A stretch of 64,000 nucleotides of DNA. Source: Isoperla grammatica. Lineage: Eukaryota > Arthropoda > Insecta > Plecoptera > Perlodidae. A program made the translations under genes and the position numbers. This document shows positions 1-11,448 of this stretch, piece after piece. The number at the start of each line of letters is the position of its first letter. Within the stretch, counting starts at the first letter, position 1. The DNA is taken from positions 25,110,915 through 25,174,914 of the forward strand of contig OX246749.1 in the NCBI GenBank assembly GCA_945910005.1, read 5' to 3'. The notes under the pieces were generated by a model, which had not been told where the DNA came from, did not search any database, and worked only from the letters and a program-made list of their open reading frames with translations.

Positions 1-844
1 ATGTTGGGTTTTAAACGTGAGAGGTCAGGAAGGCAACTCCCAGATAAAACTTTCTGCGAAACCTACCCCAATATTGAACCATTCCACGCCAGCCAACACT
101 CCCAGTTAATTACCCAACATATTATAAAACAAACCACCTAAAGTTACACAAAGGGGGCTGGGGGGGGGGGGGGAGTTTCGACGTTTATTCCACGTGGCAT
201 GACCGCTTTCCACGCTTACTTTCGACAATCGGTAGTCTCGACGTACTTTCGATTACTATTCCGCGTTGATGGAAATGGTTTCAATTCCTTCTACTATTTA
301 ACAGTCGGAAGTACATTCGACAGACGAAAGTGATGTCAGAGCATCATGTGTTCCATGGAAAACGGACGCTTCGAAGAATGGCAGGGCATTAATATCGTAT
401 TTCCTAGGTATATTCAGGATGAAAGTGATCAATTAAATTGAGTAATGGATGAGTGAAGTACAATAAACTATTAAAAAGCTATATAATTCAATGTTTTGGT
501 AGGCGGGGCCCTAGGCCTACAAACGGCCAAATAAGTTAACAATTAAAATTGCGAATTTTCAGCCGCAGCCGTGGCTCGGCGAGTGCGTCCGCGACTTGCA
601 AAAGAAATCTTTGGTTTGATACCCGACATATCCGTATCTTTTTCGCGGTTATAATCTAAAGTTTTTGCACTTATAATACACATAAATTAAATATTTTTTA
701 CTTAAAATGAAATTTCGGGGTTTAAGTCTGGTTTATGTCTAGCATTTTTTGTAGGCCTAGCATCTTGGGCCTTTTCACAAACGTATAATTCTGTAATAGG
801 GAACTTGCACTTAACTTTCTAATGTGATTTTTAAAATCTGTACA
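1..844. other. No gene recognised
   Basis: AT-rich intergenic sequence. A run of about 14 G lies at 160-173. I see no domain, repeat pair or splice-flanked exon here. Confidence 0.5.
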
Positions 845-1035
845 CGATATGAACTGATATTATGTCTTTACAATTTAAAAATCGAGTCATTCTCCCCCTC
901 AAAATAATAGTTTTAGTTGCGTTCACTCTTTTGGCGCGAAAAAACGGCCGCCGCCATGATGAATCGCTAGTGACGTTACATGATAGTAGTCTGCCGGTGT
1001 CGCGCAGTCGACTGCACGCGTTCGCCCACACCGCT
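845..1035 (-). repeat. Diverged interspersed repeat, copy 1
   Basis: Read on the minus strand, this stretch resembles 6245-6420 on the plus strand. Both have a 'GTGAACGC' start, then a 'TGACGTCA'-like or 'AACGTCAC' block, then 'ATGGCG', then 'GTTTT..GCGC', and end in 'ATTATTTTGAGG' followed by an AT-rich tail. The copies are too diverged to be a recent duplication. CRE-like and YY1-like (ATGGCGGC) motifs make it look like a promoter-bearing repeat, but no transcript start can be shown. Confidence 0.45.
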
Positions 1036-1063
1036 CATCGAACATTGTGCACTATGGAGACTA

Positions 1064-1212
1064 AGGTTGGAATTCATAGTCGGCCCCTACACCTAGGGGC
1101 GCCCATTGTTACCAAGGTAACAGTTGTTTCCATGTTATTTCCCATAAACAAAACAAATCCATAGCAACAATGGGTGCCCCTAGGTGTAGGGGCCGACTAT
1201 GAATTCCAACCT
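1064..1212. repeat. Foldback hairpin with ~45-bp arms
   Basis: The arms at about 1064-1112 and 1166-1212 are inverted copies with very few mismatches, separated by about 53 bp. The outer arm ends are AGGTTGGAATTC and GAATTCCAACCT. The structure is that of a foldback MITE. It sits immediately upstream of a THAP-like coding fragment, so the ATG at 1174 lies inside the right arm and is unlikely to be the original start of that gene. Confidence 0.8.
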
Positions 1213-1425
1213 AAAACATCTTCTGGCGCTTATAAGTGGTGCATAGTACCCATGTGTACTAACACAAGTGTAAAGACTCCAGAGAAGATATTTGTGTGTG
1301 TGCCAAAAAACAATAAACGACGAAGACAGTGGTTGGAAGCAGCGAGACGAGATGTCAGTAAGAACCCTATATCAATGACATCGATGTTGTTTTTCTGCCC
1401 AGATCATTTCAATGTGTTTTATTAA
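1174..1425 (+). pseudogene. THAP-domain fragment, truncated
   Basis: The translation carries the THAP C2CH layout: CIVPMC (C-x4-C), a conserved W in RRRQWLEAARRD, and FFCPDHF (C-x2-H-F) at the end. THAP domains are zinc-binding DNA-binding modules in host factors and P-element-type transposases. The fragment stops right after the last zinc ligand, where a CTAGG-family element starts (from 1425). The ATG used lies in the right arm of a foldback hairpin. With both sides broken it is probably a dead exon. What followed the THAP domain cannot be said. Confidence 0.6.
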
Positions 1426-2154
1426 GCGAGCAAAGCGAGCGTTTCCACTTGACTCTTATGGCACTTCGTTCTGTTTTTTTTTTTTTTTTTTTTTTTTATG
1501 TCCGTCGATAGCGGTCGAACGGAAAGTCCGATCAACTTGAAATTTGGACCATCCACTAGCCTCGATGTGGATTGAAGGTGTATAGTTTTGAGGCAAAATC
1601 GTTTGAGAAGTTACAAAGTTACACCATAGTTACTGCAAAATATTTTTCTGAAGCAAAATGGCGGCATAATGTGAGATAGCCAGATTTTTCTACAGACTTT
1701 TCCGATCACGAATATGTTAATGTAATGGCGATCTGATAAATATTGGCAAACTTACACGAAAGTTACTCGAAAATATTTTTCTAAAACGCAGTAACGGCAA
1801 AATGTGAGGTGGCTTTCTTTAGTAAATTTTTGTCCGGTCACAAATATACTAATGTAAACGCGATCCAATACGTATTAGAGGCAGAAATTACATTTCTATT
1901 GCTGTCAATAAGTGTTAGTAACGGTGGCGGACCGTGTTGAAAACATGACCACGAAAATTCTTAGCAATGCACATTGCACTGCATACAACAATGTCGGAAA
2001 GTATAATAGCCATGGAAATAAGAACAATTTTTGCAATGCGCATTCTTGAATTGTTGTTAATTGTTGTTCGTATTGCATTGAAATCTTTTCGCCAGAAAGT
2101 TCGTAGATATTGACGCGCTCGCTTATCAACGCGTCAAACAGAGCGTTTTCCTAG
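1425..2154 (-). mobile_element. CTAGG-family repeat element, copy A
   Basis: Same family as copies B-E (23340-25934), in the opposite orientation. One end reads AAGCGAGCAAAGCGAGCG. The other carries a short hairpin (GACGCG...CGCGTC) followed by GCGTTTTCCTAG. An internal T-run lies at 1473-1497, matching the A-run of the other copies. TTTTA occurs on both sides (1417-1421, 2155-2159) and could be a target duplication, although other copies suggest TAA/TTA instead. No transposase is encoded. A ~70-codon reading frame near the CTAG end is shared by copies C and E but has no ATG. Confidence 0.7.
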
Positions 2155-3346
2155 TTTTAGATTAGATAATGAACTCAGTCTAGGGATTGGAAGGATAAAC
2201 GTTTAAGCGTGTAGTGGTGGGTTAGAGGTAATTAAATTTGTCACAGGGTTAGCAGCTGTAATCACAGTATAATGTGCTGTAATTCAAGTTTTAAATAAAT
2301 AAAGAGGAATATAATACAAATTGTGATTTAACATCTGCTTGATCCATAAACTAAGTATTGTTTACATTCACAATGTTTTGGGTGGGCATCTGTAGGGAGG
2401 GGGGAGGGGGAAGTGTCCATGACCCTCATTCATCCTAGCTCTCGACTATCAACAAGACTTCAAGTGTCTTCTTTGCAGCTGTGAGGGAGTACAAGGTCAA
2501 GGGATCATTTAAGAAGTGTTGGGACTACTAAACCAGCTCGATATCGTCACGAAATCTCCCTTTCGAAATGCCACTCAATACGACATGGAATTTCGGGGGG
2601 GGGGGGGGGGGGGGGCGTATTACTATGTACATATTTTACATATTATTTAGTATTACAAAATCAATCATGATGGGATTTGGTTTGGACTTCGGAGATAAAT
2701 AATTAACAAATCGGAATAATGACGACAAAATTAATGTATGTATTGTAAGGCACATTGTATTTTATATATAATTTTTTTATTGTATAAAATAAAAATGATC
2801 GTGAGTATAAAAACAACAAATTATGTGGTAAGACACTAGGCTAAAAGAAGTCAAGAAAATATGTGTGACTGGCATTATTCTTCACACCCCGTAACTCCGC
2901 TCCAGTGAACTGATCATTTCCCGCAAAGAAATTCGCCACCATAAAACCATCTATCTGCGGTAAATTTGTGCTGTTGGCCTTTGTAAAGCCTCCGTCTGTC
3001 ATTTTAGTTCATGCAATACGAGCTACTGATAACAACAGGACGTTGGGCGTGAATGATCGCTCATCGTGCACTGAAACACAGGTGTAGCAGTCGCGCGCTC
3101 GCAGGCCAAACCATCATACTGCGTCACAGAGGCCGCCGACCAATCAGCGCGCGTTTCTTCGCGGCAAGAGGAAATTCAAATAAATGCGATATTCAATTCG
3201 TTATTAGACCCGTTCAATAATAATTTAAAAAAAAAAACTTTTGCAAATGCAATTGTTGGACACCAGACTATAAAACTAAGTACTTGTTACACTAAAAAAA
3301 ATCGTATGCATGTTCCCTATTTATAAACTGCTTCGATTAATAAACG
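2155..3346. other. No gene recognised
   Basis: Contains a ~19-bp G run (2596-2614), AT-rich stretches near 2700-2820, and a GC-richer block at 3000-3180. That block has an ACCAATCAGCGCGC motif resembling the ACCAATGAGCGCGC block near 22310. No exon could be supported. Confidence 0.45.
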
Positions 3347-4672
3347 ACATGTTATGCTAGTGTATTGTGTTGCTATTGGGACGAGTATAATAGTGCATCA
3401 GCAATAACGACATGTAATGCTAGGGTATTGTGTTGCTATTGGGACGAGTATAATAGTGCATCAGCAATAACGACATGTAATGCTAGTGTATTGTGTTGTT
3501 ATTGGGACGAGTATAATAGTGCATCAGCAATAACGACATGTAATGCTAGTGTATTATGTTGCTATTGGGACGAGTATAATAGTGCATCAGCAATAACGAC
3601 ATGTAATGCTAGGGTATTGTGTTGCTATTGGGACGAGTATAATAGTGCATCAGCAATAACGTCATGTAATGCTAGTGTATTGTGTTGCTATTGGGACGAG
3701 TATAATAGTGCATCAGCAATAACGACATGTTATGCTAGTGTATTGTGTTGCTATTGGGACGAGTATAATAGTGCATCAGCAATAACGACATGTAATGCTA
3801 GTGTATTGTGTTCTTATTGGGACGAGTATAATAGTGCATCAGCAATAACGACATGTAATGCTAGGGTATTGTGTTGCTATTGGGACGAGTATAATAGTGC
3901 ATCAGCAATAACGACATGTAATGCTAGTGTATTGTGTTGTTATTGGGACGAGTATAATAGTGCATCAGCAATAACGACATGTAATGCTAGTGTATTATGT
4001 TGCTATTGGGACGAGTATAATAGTGCATCAGCAATAACGACATGTAATGCTAGTGTATTGTGTTGCTATTGGGACGAGTATAATAGTGCATCAGCAATAG
4101 CGACATGTAATGCTAGGGTATTGTGTTGCTATTGGGACGAGTATAATAGTGCATCAGCAATAACGACATGTAATGCTAGTGTATTGTGTTGCTATTGGGA
4201 CGAGTATAATAGTGCATCAGCAATAACGAGATGAAATGCTAGTGTATTGTGTTGCTATTGGGACGAGTATAATAGTGCATCAGCAATAACGACATGTAAT
4301 GCTAGTGTATTGTGTTGCTATTGGGACGAGTATAATAGTGCATCAGCAATAACGACATGTAATGCTAGTGTATTGTGTTGCTATTGGGACGAGTATAATA
4401 GTGCATTAGCAATAACGACATGTAATGCTAGTGTATTGTGTTGCTATTGGGACGAGTATAATAGTGCATCAGCAATAACGACATGTAATGCTAGTGTATT
4501 GTGTTGCTATTGGGACGAGTATAATAGTGCATCAGCAATATCGACATGTAATGCTAGTGTATTGTGTTGCTATTGGGACGAGTATAATAGTGCATCAGCA
4601 ATAACGACATGTTATGCTTGGGTATTGTGTTGCTATTGGGACGAGTATAATAGTGCATCAGCAATAACGACA
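3347..4672 (+). repeat. 63-bp satellite, ~21 units
   Basis: Near-identical 63-bp units, each containing TATTGGGACGAGTATAATAG, repeat head-to-tail. Because 63 is a multiple of three and one frame has no stop, a 289-codon and a 153-codon frame run through the array, separated by one TGT-to-TGA change near 4232. There is no ATG start and the peptide is a pure 21-residue repeat, so I do not call it a gene. Unit variants (a TGTTGTTAT unit, then a TTATGTTGC unit, with AGG at block ends) recur as a block near 3425-3610 and 3860-4110, showing internal block duplication. Confidence 0.95.
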
Positions 4673-6244
4673 ATAACTTATGAACGTAATAATAAGGCGT
4701 CCAAGTAATTACCTTGCAATTTTGACAACGATACATTTGTTCCATCATGAAAATGTCAAATGACAGGCTCGAAACCACGCCCCTCTTTATAACGAAGCTT
4801 CTAATTGGCTAGAAAGCCGAGACATTCTGGTCCTAGCCGCTAGTGACGGGATCCTACGTGAGTTTCAATAAACGCTTCCGATAGTCGGAAACAAAACTCG
4901 AGGCTACGAAAATTCAGAATTGCCATTCCTTGCATGGAATGAAAACGTCGAAAGTTGCGTTTCCACGAGGAATTCGAGACTCACCCCCTTTACGGCACGT
5001 AACGCTATCTGGGTTGCTCCCTAACACTTATCTTTCTTCCCAGTATACCGGAGTTCTCTCCAGTCTGCACACAAACACATCCATATAAACAGCGGAGGCT
5101 TGAGCTTACAATATCCACCGGCAGGAGCGCTTATCACGCAAATATATTAAACTATCCCCGGGTGGTACCTACACGAATCTTACATACCACATTCATTAAA
5201 GGTCCATGACTGGCACTCTAGACGATGTGATGAACCGGAGCCACATAATGTTTCAACGGGGTTCGGATATGATTGATATACCTCATGGATGAGGTAGAAA
5301 CTAGATGAATATTTACATTTCGTTGTTTGTTGAGATCAAGAGTAATTGAACATTGAAGTAATTGAATGGGTGATATGAATGTCAGATATATCAATTGGCA
5401 TGCAATTCAAACACAATGTGCACTTAGCTGTAATAAGGATCACGGTAGGGTGAACCGACTTGGGGCCGAAATTATCATAGTGCGCGGTTTAAACATTGCA
5501 TTGTGGCATTGTTCTTGGCATCGTATTATGCACTGCATCTCATTGGAATTTCTTTCATTGCCTTGCATAGTGTATATCTCATTGTATTTATGGTAATAAA
5601 TATTAATTTGAAAATTAAAAAGAAAGTTTTCTATAAGTCAGACACTACATGGATTTTTGTTTGAAATTAATACCTTGAACTGCGAACGTACCAATATTAT
5701 TATTTTTTTTTTACTTTGACCTTCATTGTTGCTACTTTACCCTGCTAAACGCCATTCATATCTTTCCACAAAATACGCGGTGCTGATATACAAAGTTTAA
5801 TGTGGTAAAAGACATACCACGGTCTAGCAGACGAAGTATTTGCAGCACATTATCTTTAATGGTATTTTGTTTATGATTTTGTTTAAACTACTGGTACGGC
5901 GAGAGCGTTTGTACACGGCGAATTCCGTTAAAAACGGAAATATTATTTGGAATATTGAAACTATAACATGAAAGAGCATTTCATAACCGCAACAGAGCTT
6001 TATCCAACCCGCAACATTCGCTTTCACTGAGCAATATAAAAAAAAAACGTCAAATATTTTGGTACTTTGGTATCGATTTCTCCCTTCTTCGCTCCAACGA
6101 GAATCGAATTCGAATAGCATTTTAAAAAGTGATACCTTGATAACTGAGAACAGTTGGATACACGGGAGTAAAACGGGCAAGATCTACTTTATTATCAACA
6201 TATCAATCACTGATAAGAAGGCCTGGGCGTCAGCGGCGAGATGC
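4673..6244. other. No gene recognised
   Basis: Mixed-composition intergenic DNA. Short frames exist on both strands, but none has a recognisable domain or good splice context. Confidence 0.45.
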
Positions 6245-6420
6245 CGAGGGAGTGTGGTGAACGCATGCAGGCTCAGCGGCAAGTACAAAACCCTGACGTC
6301 ACGCGCATCAAGATGGCGCCGGCTCGTTTTACGCGCGCTTTTATGTAAGGTTACTAAATCAATTATTTTGAGGCATAGACTGATCCGATCCTCAAACTTT
6401 TAAAACATTGTTATTAGATA
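6245..6420 (+). repeat. Diverged interspersed repeat, copy 2
   Basis: Plus-strand relative of 845-1035. It contains a perfect CRE palindrome TGACGTCA near 6294 and AAGATGGCG near 6310 (YY1-like core). It ends in ATTATTTTGAGG and a poly-A-like run near 6436-6453. Confidence 0.45.
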
Positions 6421-6469
6421 TGCGAAAAGGAATTTAAAAAAAAAAAAAAAAAATCATACGCGTGTTCCC

Positions 6470-6860
6470 TATTGATTCATGTATCGTCATTAAGATTACG
6501 TCTTTGTGAAAACTTTCAGATCGATTCGACGTTGGAAAGTGGGTGAAATATCGATTCCCATATAAAACATTTATGAGTTAATTACGATGAATTAATTGAC
6601 TATTTAGTATTTTTGATAATTAATTTACATATTATTATTATTTATTATTATTTATTATTTATCGAATACAGGATTTAAGTCCCAAATACATTAGATATAA
6701 TAAATATATATATCATTTGTCTAAGCTCATAAATAAATACATACACACATAATACACAATAAGCAAGGTTAATATTGTCATTAAGAATACGTATGTGTGA
6801 AAATGTTCAGCTTGATCGGACATTTAGAAGTGGGTGAAATATCGATTATAAGATTCCGTT
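6470..6860 (+). repeat. Interspersed repeat with duplicated end motif
   Basis: Two related segments, about 6490-6560 and 6775-6850, share 'GTCATTAAGA.TACG', 'GTGTGAAAATGTTCAG' and 'GTGGGTGAAATATCGATT'. The same motifs appear inverted at about 62765-62960 inside the 62702-63640 insertion, so this is a dispersed family. No coding capacity seen. Confidence 0.5.
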
Positions 6861-8604
6861 CGGGCAAACAAACACATGAAGCTTGTATAAGCGTTGTAAA
6901 ATACAATACAGTTACTGGAGCTCAGGCAGCAGCAACAGCATTTAATATGGAAGAAAAATATATCTTTACTACCCACTGTTTATGTTGGCGAGTGTATAAC
7001 TGCGCACAAGTACTTCCAAACGCAAGTTCTGATCTGGTATCTGACTAAAGGCAGCAACATGAACTGAACTAAGTTCTTTAGTAGTACAGCAATTCCTCCT
7101 AAATTCAAATTGCAAGGGACCCAAAAACCCCAGTTTGAATTACAAAACTAGATCTAAACCTTACGCTGAGACTTCATCAGTAGGCCTACTTTAATTGTTT
7201 TGTATATAACTTAGGGATGACGAAACCTAATTTTTTACGACCCGGGCAATAAGTACCCTACTAAGTAAAAAATTTAAATTTAAAAAAAATATTTTTTGTT
7301 ATTAAAAAATAAAACTTATTAAATTAAAAATTTAAATCGGAATGTCTAATTAGCCGAAAAATAAAAATACATGACTCACTTGCCATGAAGTAGAAACGTA
7401 GAAACACTTCGTAGATATAAATGTGAAGGAACTTATCCATTGCGTGTGAGCAACTTGGTATTTGGGGTTTGTTTATTACCTTTTAATTACAGATAAAAAC
7501 AACATAAAACATAGGGGGATTTCGGGTAATGGAATACGCACCCGTACCCGGTTGGGTCAGGTGGGTAACGGTTATCCGTCATCGTTCCTGATATAAATTT
7601 GAATTAACAGAGTTTGAATTAAAGCGGTCACTGTGGAGAATAAACCATAATCGTCGTGTAGCATGGCAACATCACAAAATGAAGAACACACATTAAACGT
7701 TAGGAAGGTAAGGAAGACAAACGAAGCGATTCAGAATAAGCCAAAACAACGAGGGTACATTTTTAAAATATTTTAATTAGTCATAAGTTGATTTAGTCAA
7801 GACAAACCGAAAAGTGAAATCCCTTGGGTAACATTATTTATAAACATAAGGCGGGTTCAGTGGAAAAGAGTCAATAAGTGCTGCAGTATGATTTGAGACA
7901 ATAGGAACAGAACTGCAGCCTCACCTTCACCTGAAACCTCGTATGTCCGCCGCTGGAAATATTCCAGAGTTGTATTTAATGTCTGGAAATTACCCTGGAA
8001 GACATTTAAAATTTTCCTTTTACATATTTAGTAAAGAGGTAAATAAATTGTACAGTGCACTTGACTGCCTAGAGTACTAATGCTGCGTAACAGGCTCAGT
8101 GCGTTGGTACTCGTTGCAAGCGTACTGGCGATCTTTCAACAACTCGGGTGACGGCCAGCCGCTACATTCCGAAACCTGACAACGCTACGGTGTAGCATCG
8201 TGCAGCATGCCACGGCGTCACATTTTGTGACGTGTTTCGGAACGCGTCAAACGAAAAAACTGAGAGAAATTTCGCGCAAAAATATATAACGAAATAAGGA
8301 AAGTAATATTATTACTATTATTATTCTAATCATTCTCCAAGAATAATATAAAGCGAAATTAAAGATACTAAATTTCTACAAGGCCAGTTTTAAATATTGG
8401 TCAAATGTCATGTTTACAGTAGTGTTAATGAAAGCAGTGTTCTGTTGTACATTACTGTGTACATGTACACCTGCAGTACACCAGAGCGTAAGGCACACAT
8501 TGGCTGCCTGGGAATAAGGTATGTGTCTTCAATGAATTACTCTTTATTGAAGCCTGTTTTTAAAGTACAGACTTGGGAATTTGGTTTTGCAAGTTGCGTA
8601 TTGG
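6861..8604. other. No gene recognised
   Basis: AT-rich at 7250-7350. A more GC-rich stretch with CpGs lies at 8090-8250. No domain or repeat pairing was found. Confidence 0.4.
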
Positions 8605-8634
8605 TGTAATGTTCTCCCCAATGTGTTTAGGGTT
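8605..8634 (-). repeat. 3' LTR remnant (30 bp)
   Basis: Identical over 30 bases to 11449-11478, the inner edge of the other LTR (starts TGTAATGTTCTCC on the plus strand). It shows where the element's 3' LTR ended and supplies the stop codon of the truncated pol frame at 8627. Confidence 0.8.
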
Positions 8635-10747
8635 GTGTGTTAGGGGTAAATGCTTGACCAAACAGATTCTTATGGAAGCGCTTAACTGTAAACACTAATG
8701 CCAAGGCTTCTCTATCTAATTGCGAATAACCTTGTTGGGTAGGTGTCAAAGTACTGGATACAAACATTACGGGTCTTTCAATTCCATTTATTAAGTGACT
8801 GAGGACACCACCTACTCCATAGGGAGAGGCATCGGCTGACACCACAATGGGATAATCTGGGTTATAGTGAACCAGCAAGCAGTTATTCTGTAGTAGCTCC
8901 TTACTTTTTGCAAATGCTCTTACACAGTCAGCTGACCAAAACCATGGGGCTCCCTGTTTGGTAAGGTTGTATAAAGGTTTCAATAATGTTGATAAATTGG
9001 GAAGAAAACGGTTATAAAAATTTAACATTCCGAGGTAGGATCTAAGCTGGGAAACGTTGATGGGTTCCGAGGCTTCAACAATGGCCGTGATTTTATTGTT
9101 TGAAGGACTGATTCCCTTGGCATGTAAGGCATGACCTAAATAATCAACCTGGGTACAGAAAAATTTGCATTTGTGTAGGTTGACGCGGACCCGGTATTCA
9201 TTTAATCGCCTTAGCACCTTATCGACATTTCTTTTACAATGCTCTAAATCCCTACCAGTGATAAGAATATCATCGAGATATACCTTCACCCACGGCATAT
9301 CTTTTAAAATATTCTCCATGGTAGCTTGGAATATTCCCGGCGCACTAGATACGCCAAACGGAAGCCTGGTGAACTGGTAAAGGCCAAATTCCGTATTTAT
9401 CGTTAAATATTGTCGCGACTCGGGGCCAACAATTAACTGCTGATAAGCGTTTTGTAGGTCAAGGACCGTAAAGACGGTTCCTCCAGATAATGATGTGAAA
9501 ATATCCTCGAGTCGAGGCAAAGGGTAGAAGTCTGTTTTCAATGCGGAATTTAGGGTCACCTTGAAATCCACGCAGATCCTAACCTTGTTATTTGTTTGGG
9601 GTACGCATACAATGGGTGAGGCCCATTCGGCATGGCGTACGGGTACGAGGGTACCCACCTCCACCATTTCATCCAACTGCCGCTTCACCTCACACTTGAG
9701 GGCGTAAGGAATGCTATATGCCTTGTGGAATACCTGTGTCACATTTTCTTTTAGGACTAGGTTGGCCTGGTATTGTTTAATGGAAACCGACTTATCATTC
9801 GAAAACACATTGGGGAATTTTTTGCTGAGCTCCTCTACGACTGTCCTTGGGTTTACTAATGAATTAGAGGCTGCTAGGCCATCGTCAATTTCAACCGTGA
9901 AAATATCAGACTCCTCCAGGTTTTGGCCGAGAACTATCTCAGTGGACTCTGATTCGAGGGTTTCAGACTTTGTATCAACTTGAAGCACATTCCTCCAGGA
10001 TGGGGATAGGCTATCCAACCATGGTCTGCCTAGCAACGGCTTTATCTTCCTATTATTCTCACAAACGGTGAGTTTTAATAGCTTACTTGTGTTAGTTGGG
10101 GATTTGACTTTGACCTCTATCTGACCTAACACTCCTAGTTTTTCCCCGTTCACAGACTTTAAAGACAACGGGCTAGGGTGAAGCTTCTTTTGACTGAAGT
10201 TATCATAATAAAATTGACTTGAAATTAAACTCACACTGGCTCCGGTGTCTACTTCAAACTTTACAATACTATCTTCTACTCTTAATTTTACGAACAGGGG
10301 ACTACCCCCAAGCTTTTTTATTGTAGACGGCACAACTTCCTTGGAGGTGACTTCTAGGACATCTTCGGCTGAGGACCCTTTACTCACTACCTTGGTCACT
10401 CTTGCCGTAGCACTCGTACTCACTTTACTGACAGACACACTATCACTTGATTCACTATCGGCTTCACTAGAACCATCGGCAATCACATCATGCACTCGCC
10501 GATTCTTTCGGCACACCCGAGAGGTATGGCCTTGCTTATGGCAACTGAAACACTCCCAGTTACGAGCTGGACAATCGGCTTCGTTGTGGAGACGCCCACA
10601 TCGTCGGCAAGACTGCACACTTCCAGGATTCCTTGACTCGTACCTTGAAGACTGGCTAGATTGATGACTGGTCGGCCTACTAGACTCCCGATGGAACGAT
10701 GGACTGGACTGCCGACGCCCCGACGATGAAGATGGCCGACTGTACAT
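8627..10747 (-). CDS. Gypsy pol, truncated in RNase H
   Basis: Approximate order of domains in 706 codons: two CCHC zinc knuckles from residue 47 (CRRCG..., CFSCHKQGH...), aspartic protease (VDTGAS) near 165, reverse transcriptase with catalytic YLDD near 485, and the start of RNase H (ADASPYG) near 632. The last few codons are junction and LTR sequence. RT and protease motifs look intact. The frame is continuous with the upstream gag frame, split only by one TAG codon (10765-10763), so gag-pol was probably a single reading frame. Layout resembles the Mag/K02A2.6-like gypsy group; that clade call is inference. Confidence 0.85.
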   Translation of the reverse strand: MYSRPSSSSGRRQSSPSFHRESSRPTSHQSSQSSRYESRNPGSVQSCRRCGRLHNEADCPARNWECFSCHKQGHTSRVCRKNRRVHDVIADGSSEADSESSDSVSVSKVSTSATARVTKVVSKGSSAEDVLEVTSKEVVPSTIKKLGGSPLFVKLRVEDSIVKFEVDTGASVSLISSQFYYDNFSQKKLHPSPLSLKSVNGEKLGVLGQIEVKVKSPTNTSKLLKLTVCENNRKIKPLLGRPWLDSLSPSWRNVLQVDTKSETLESESTEIVLGQNLEESDIFTVEIDDGLAASNSLVNPRTVVEELSKKFPNVFSNDKSVSIKQYQANLVLKENVTQVFHKAYSIPYALKCEVKRQLDEMVEVGTLVPVRHAEWASPIVCVPQTNNKVRICVDFKVTLNSALKTDFYPLPRLEDIFTSLSGGTVFTVLDLQNAYQQLIVGPESRQYLTINTEFGLYQFTRLPFGVSSAPGIFQATMENILKDMPWVKVYLDDILITGRDLEHCKRNVDKVLRRLNEYRVRVNLHKCKFFCTQVDYLGHALHAKGISPSNNKITAIVEASEPINVSQLRSYLGMLNFYNRFLPNLSTLLKPLYNLTKQGAPWFWSADCVRAFAKSKELLQNNCLLVHYNPDYPIVVSADASPYGVGGVLSHLINGIERPVMFVSSTLTPTQQGYSQLDREALALVFTVKRFHKNLFGQAFTPNTQP

Positions 10748-10762
10748 TGGCTCGGAGGACCG

Positions 10763-11356
10763 CTAACGTGACGATGACTGACTTTGCCTTCGGGACTTGG
10801 GTACTAGATTGACTGACAGATTGGACAATTTGGACTGACTGTCTGCAAGCTCCATATTCAAGGCTATGGCACTGGCCTCGTCGAAGGTTAACGACTTCTC
10901 TAGAAGCAGTTTGCGTCGAATATTTTCTGACGACAAACCACAAACTAACCTGTCTCGTAAGGCTTCGGACAAAAAATCTTTGAAATCACAATGCTCCGAC
11001 AGCTTTTTGATAGCTACTTTGTAGTTACTGATACTTTCCCCTTCCTTTTGATTTCTGCAATGAAAATGGTATCTTTCCGAGATAACCAATCTTTTGGGGC
11101 CGTAATGGGCCTTCAATACTGACACAATGACGTGGAAGGTTGACTCACTTGGTTTGTTTGGCATTAACATGTTCTTCAAGACTTGGTAAGTAGGTGCGCC
11201 GCATAGCGTTATGAACATGGGCACCTTTATATTATCCTCAGAAATTCCATTTAACACGAAATATGACTCTAATCTCTCTAAGTATGAGACTTTGTCCTCC
11301 GTTTCACAGGAAAAAGGTTCCATGTTCCCGACGATTCGAGACTTTACCAACGCCAT
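10763..11356 (-). CDS. Gypsy gag
   Basis: A 197-codon frame starting at an ATG just inside the element, about 80 bp from the PBS-like site. It resembles gypsy capsid proteins: a 'SYLERLESYFVLNGI' start, a 'YHFHCRNQKEGESISNYKVAIKKL' middle (retrotransposon gag family) and a serine-rich tail. It would form the particle around element RNA. A TAG stop ends it before the zinc knuckles, which lie in the same frame downstream. This is more likely a mutation than programmed readthrough. Confidence 0.8.
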   Translation of the reverse strand: MALVKSRIVGNMEPFSCETEDKVSYLERLESYFVLNGISEDNIKVPMFITLCGAPTYQVLKNMLMPNKPSESTFHVIVSVLKAHYGPKRLVISERYHFHCRNQKEGESISNYKVAIKKLSEHCDFKDFLSEALRDRLVCGLSSENIRRKLLLEKSLTFDEASAIALNMELADSQSKLSNLSVNLVPKSRRQSQSSSR

Positions 11357-11431
11357 TTTCCCTTTTGGTAGGCGTGTTTAGGCCAAGGCCTAGGCTAGGC
11401 TTACAAACTTACGTACTTGGACGCGCGTATA

Positions 11432-11445
11432 CAGGCTCGTCGCCA
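11432..11445 (-). other. Primer-binding-site-like sequence
   Basis: On the minus strand TGGCGACGAGCCTG begins three bases inside the 5' LTR, the expected place for tRNA priming. I could not match it to a particular tRNA with certainty. Confidence 0.55.
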
Positions 11446-11448
11446 ATA

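Noticed and set aside
3365..4708. 289- and 153-codon plus-strand frames of CCYWDEYNSASAITTCNA repeats
   Set aside because: Pure 63-bp satellite translation starting at TTG codons, not ATG; no flanking signal for a gene.
8600..8604. Target duplication for the first gypsy element (ATTGG)
   Set aside because: The bases outside the right LTR edge (TTTAT after 11671) do not match, nor does any nearby alternative edge.
9165..10664. Plus-strand frames of 71-139 codons
   Set aside because: They are on the opposite strand of the gypsy pol gene and have no domain of their own.
10763..10765. Programmed TAG readthrough between gag and pol
   Set aside because: The stop lies upstream of the zinc knuckles, which normally belong to gag, and there is no visible pseudoknot; a private mutation is simpler.
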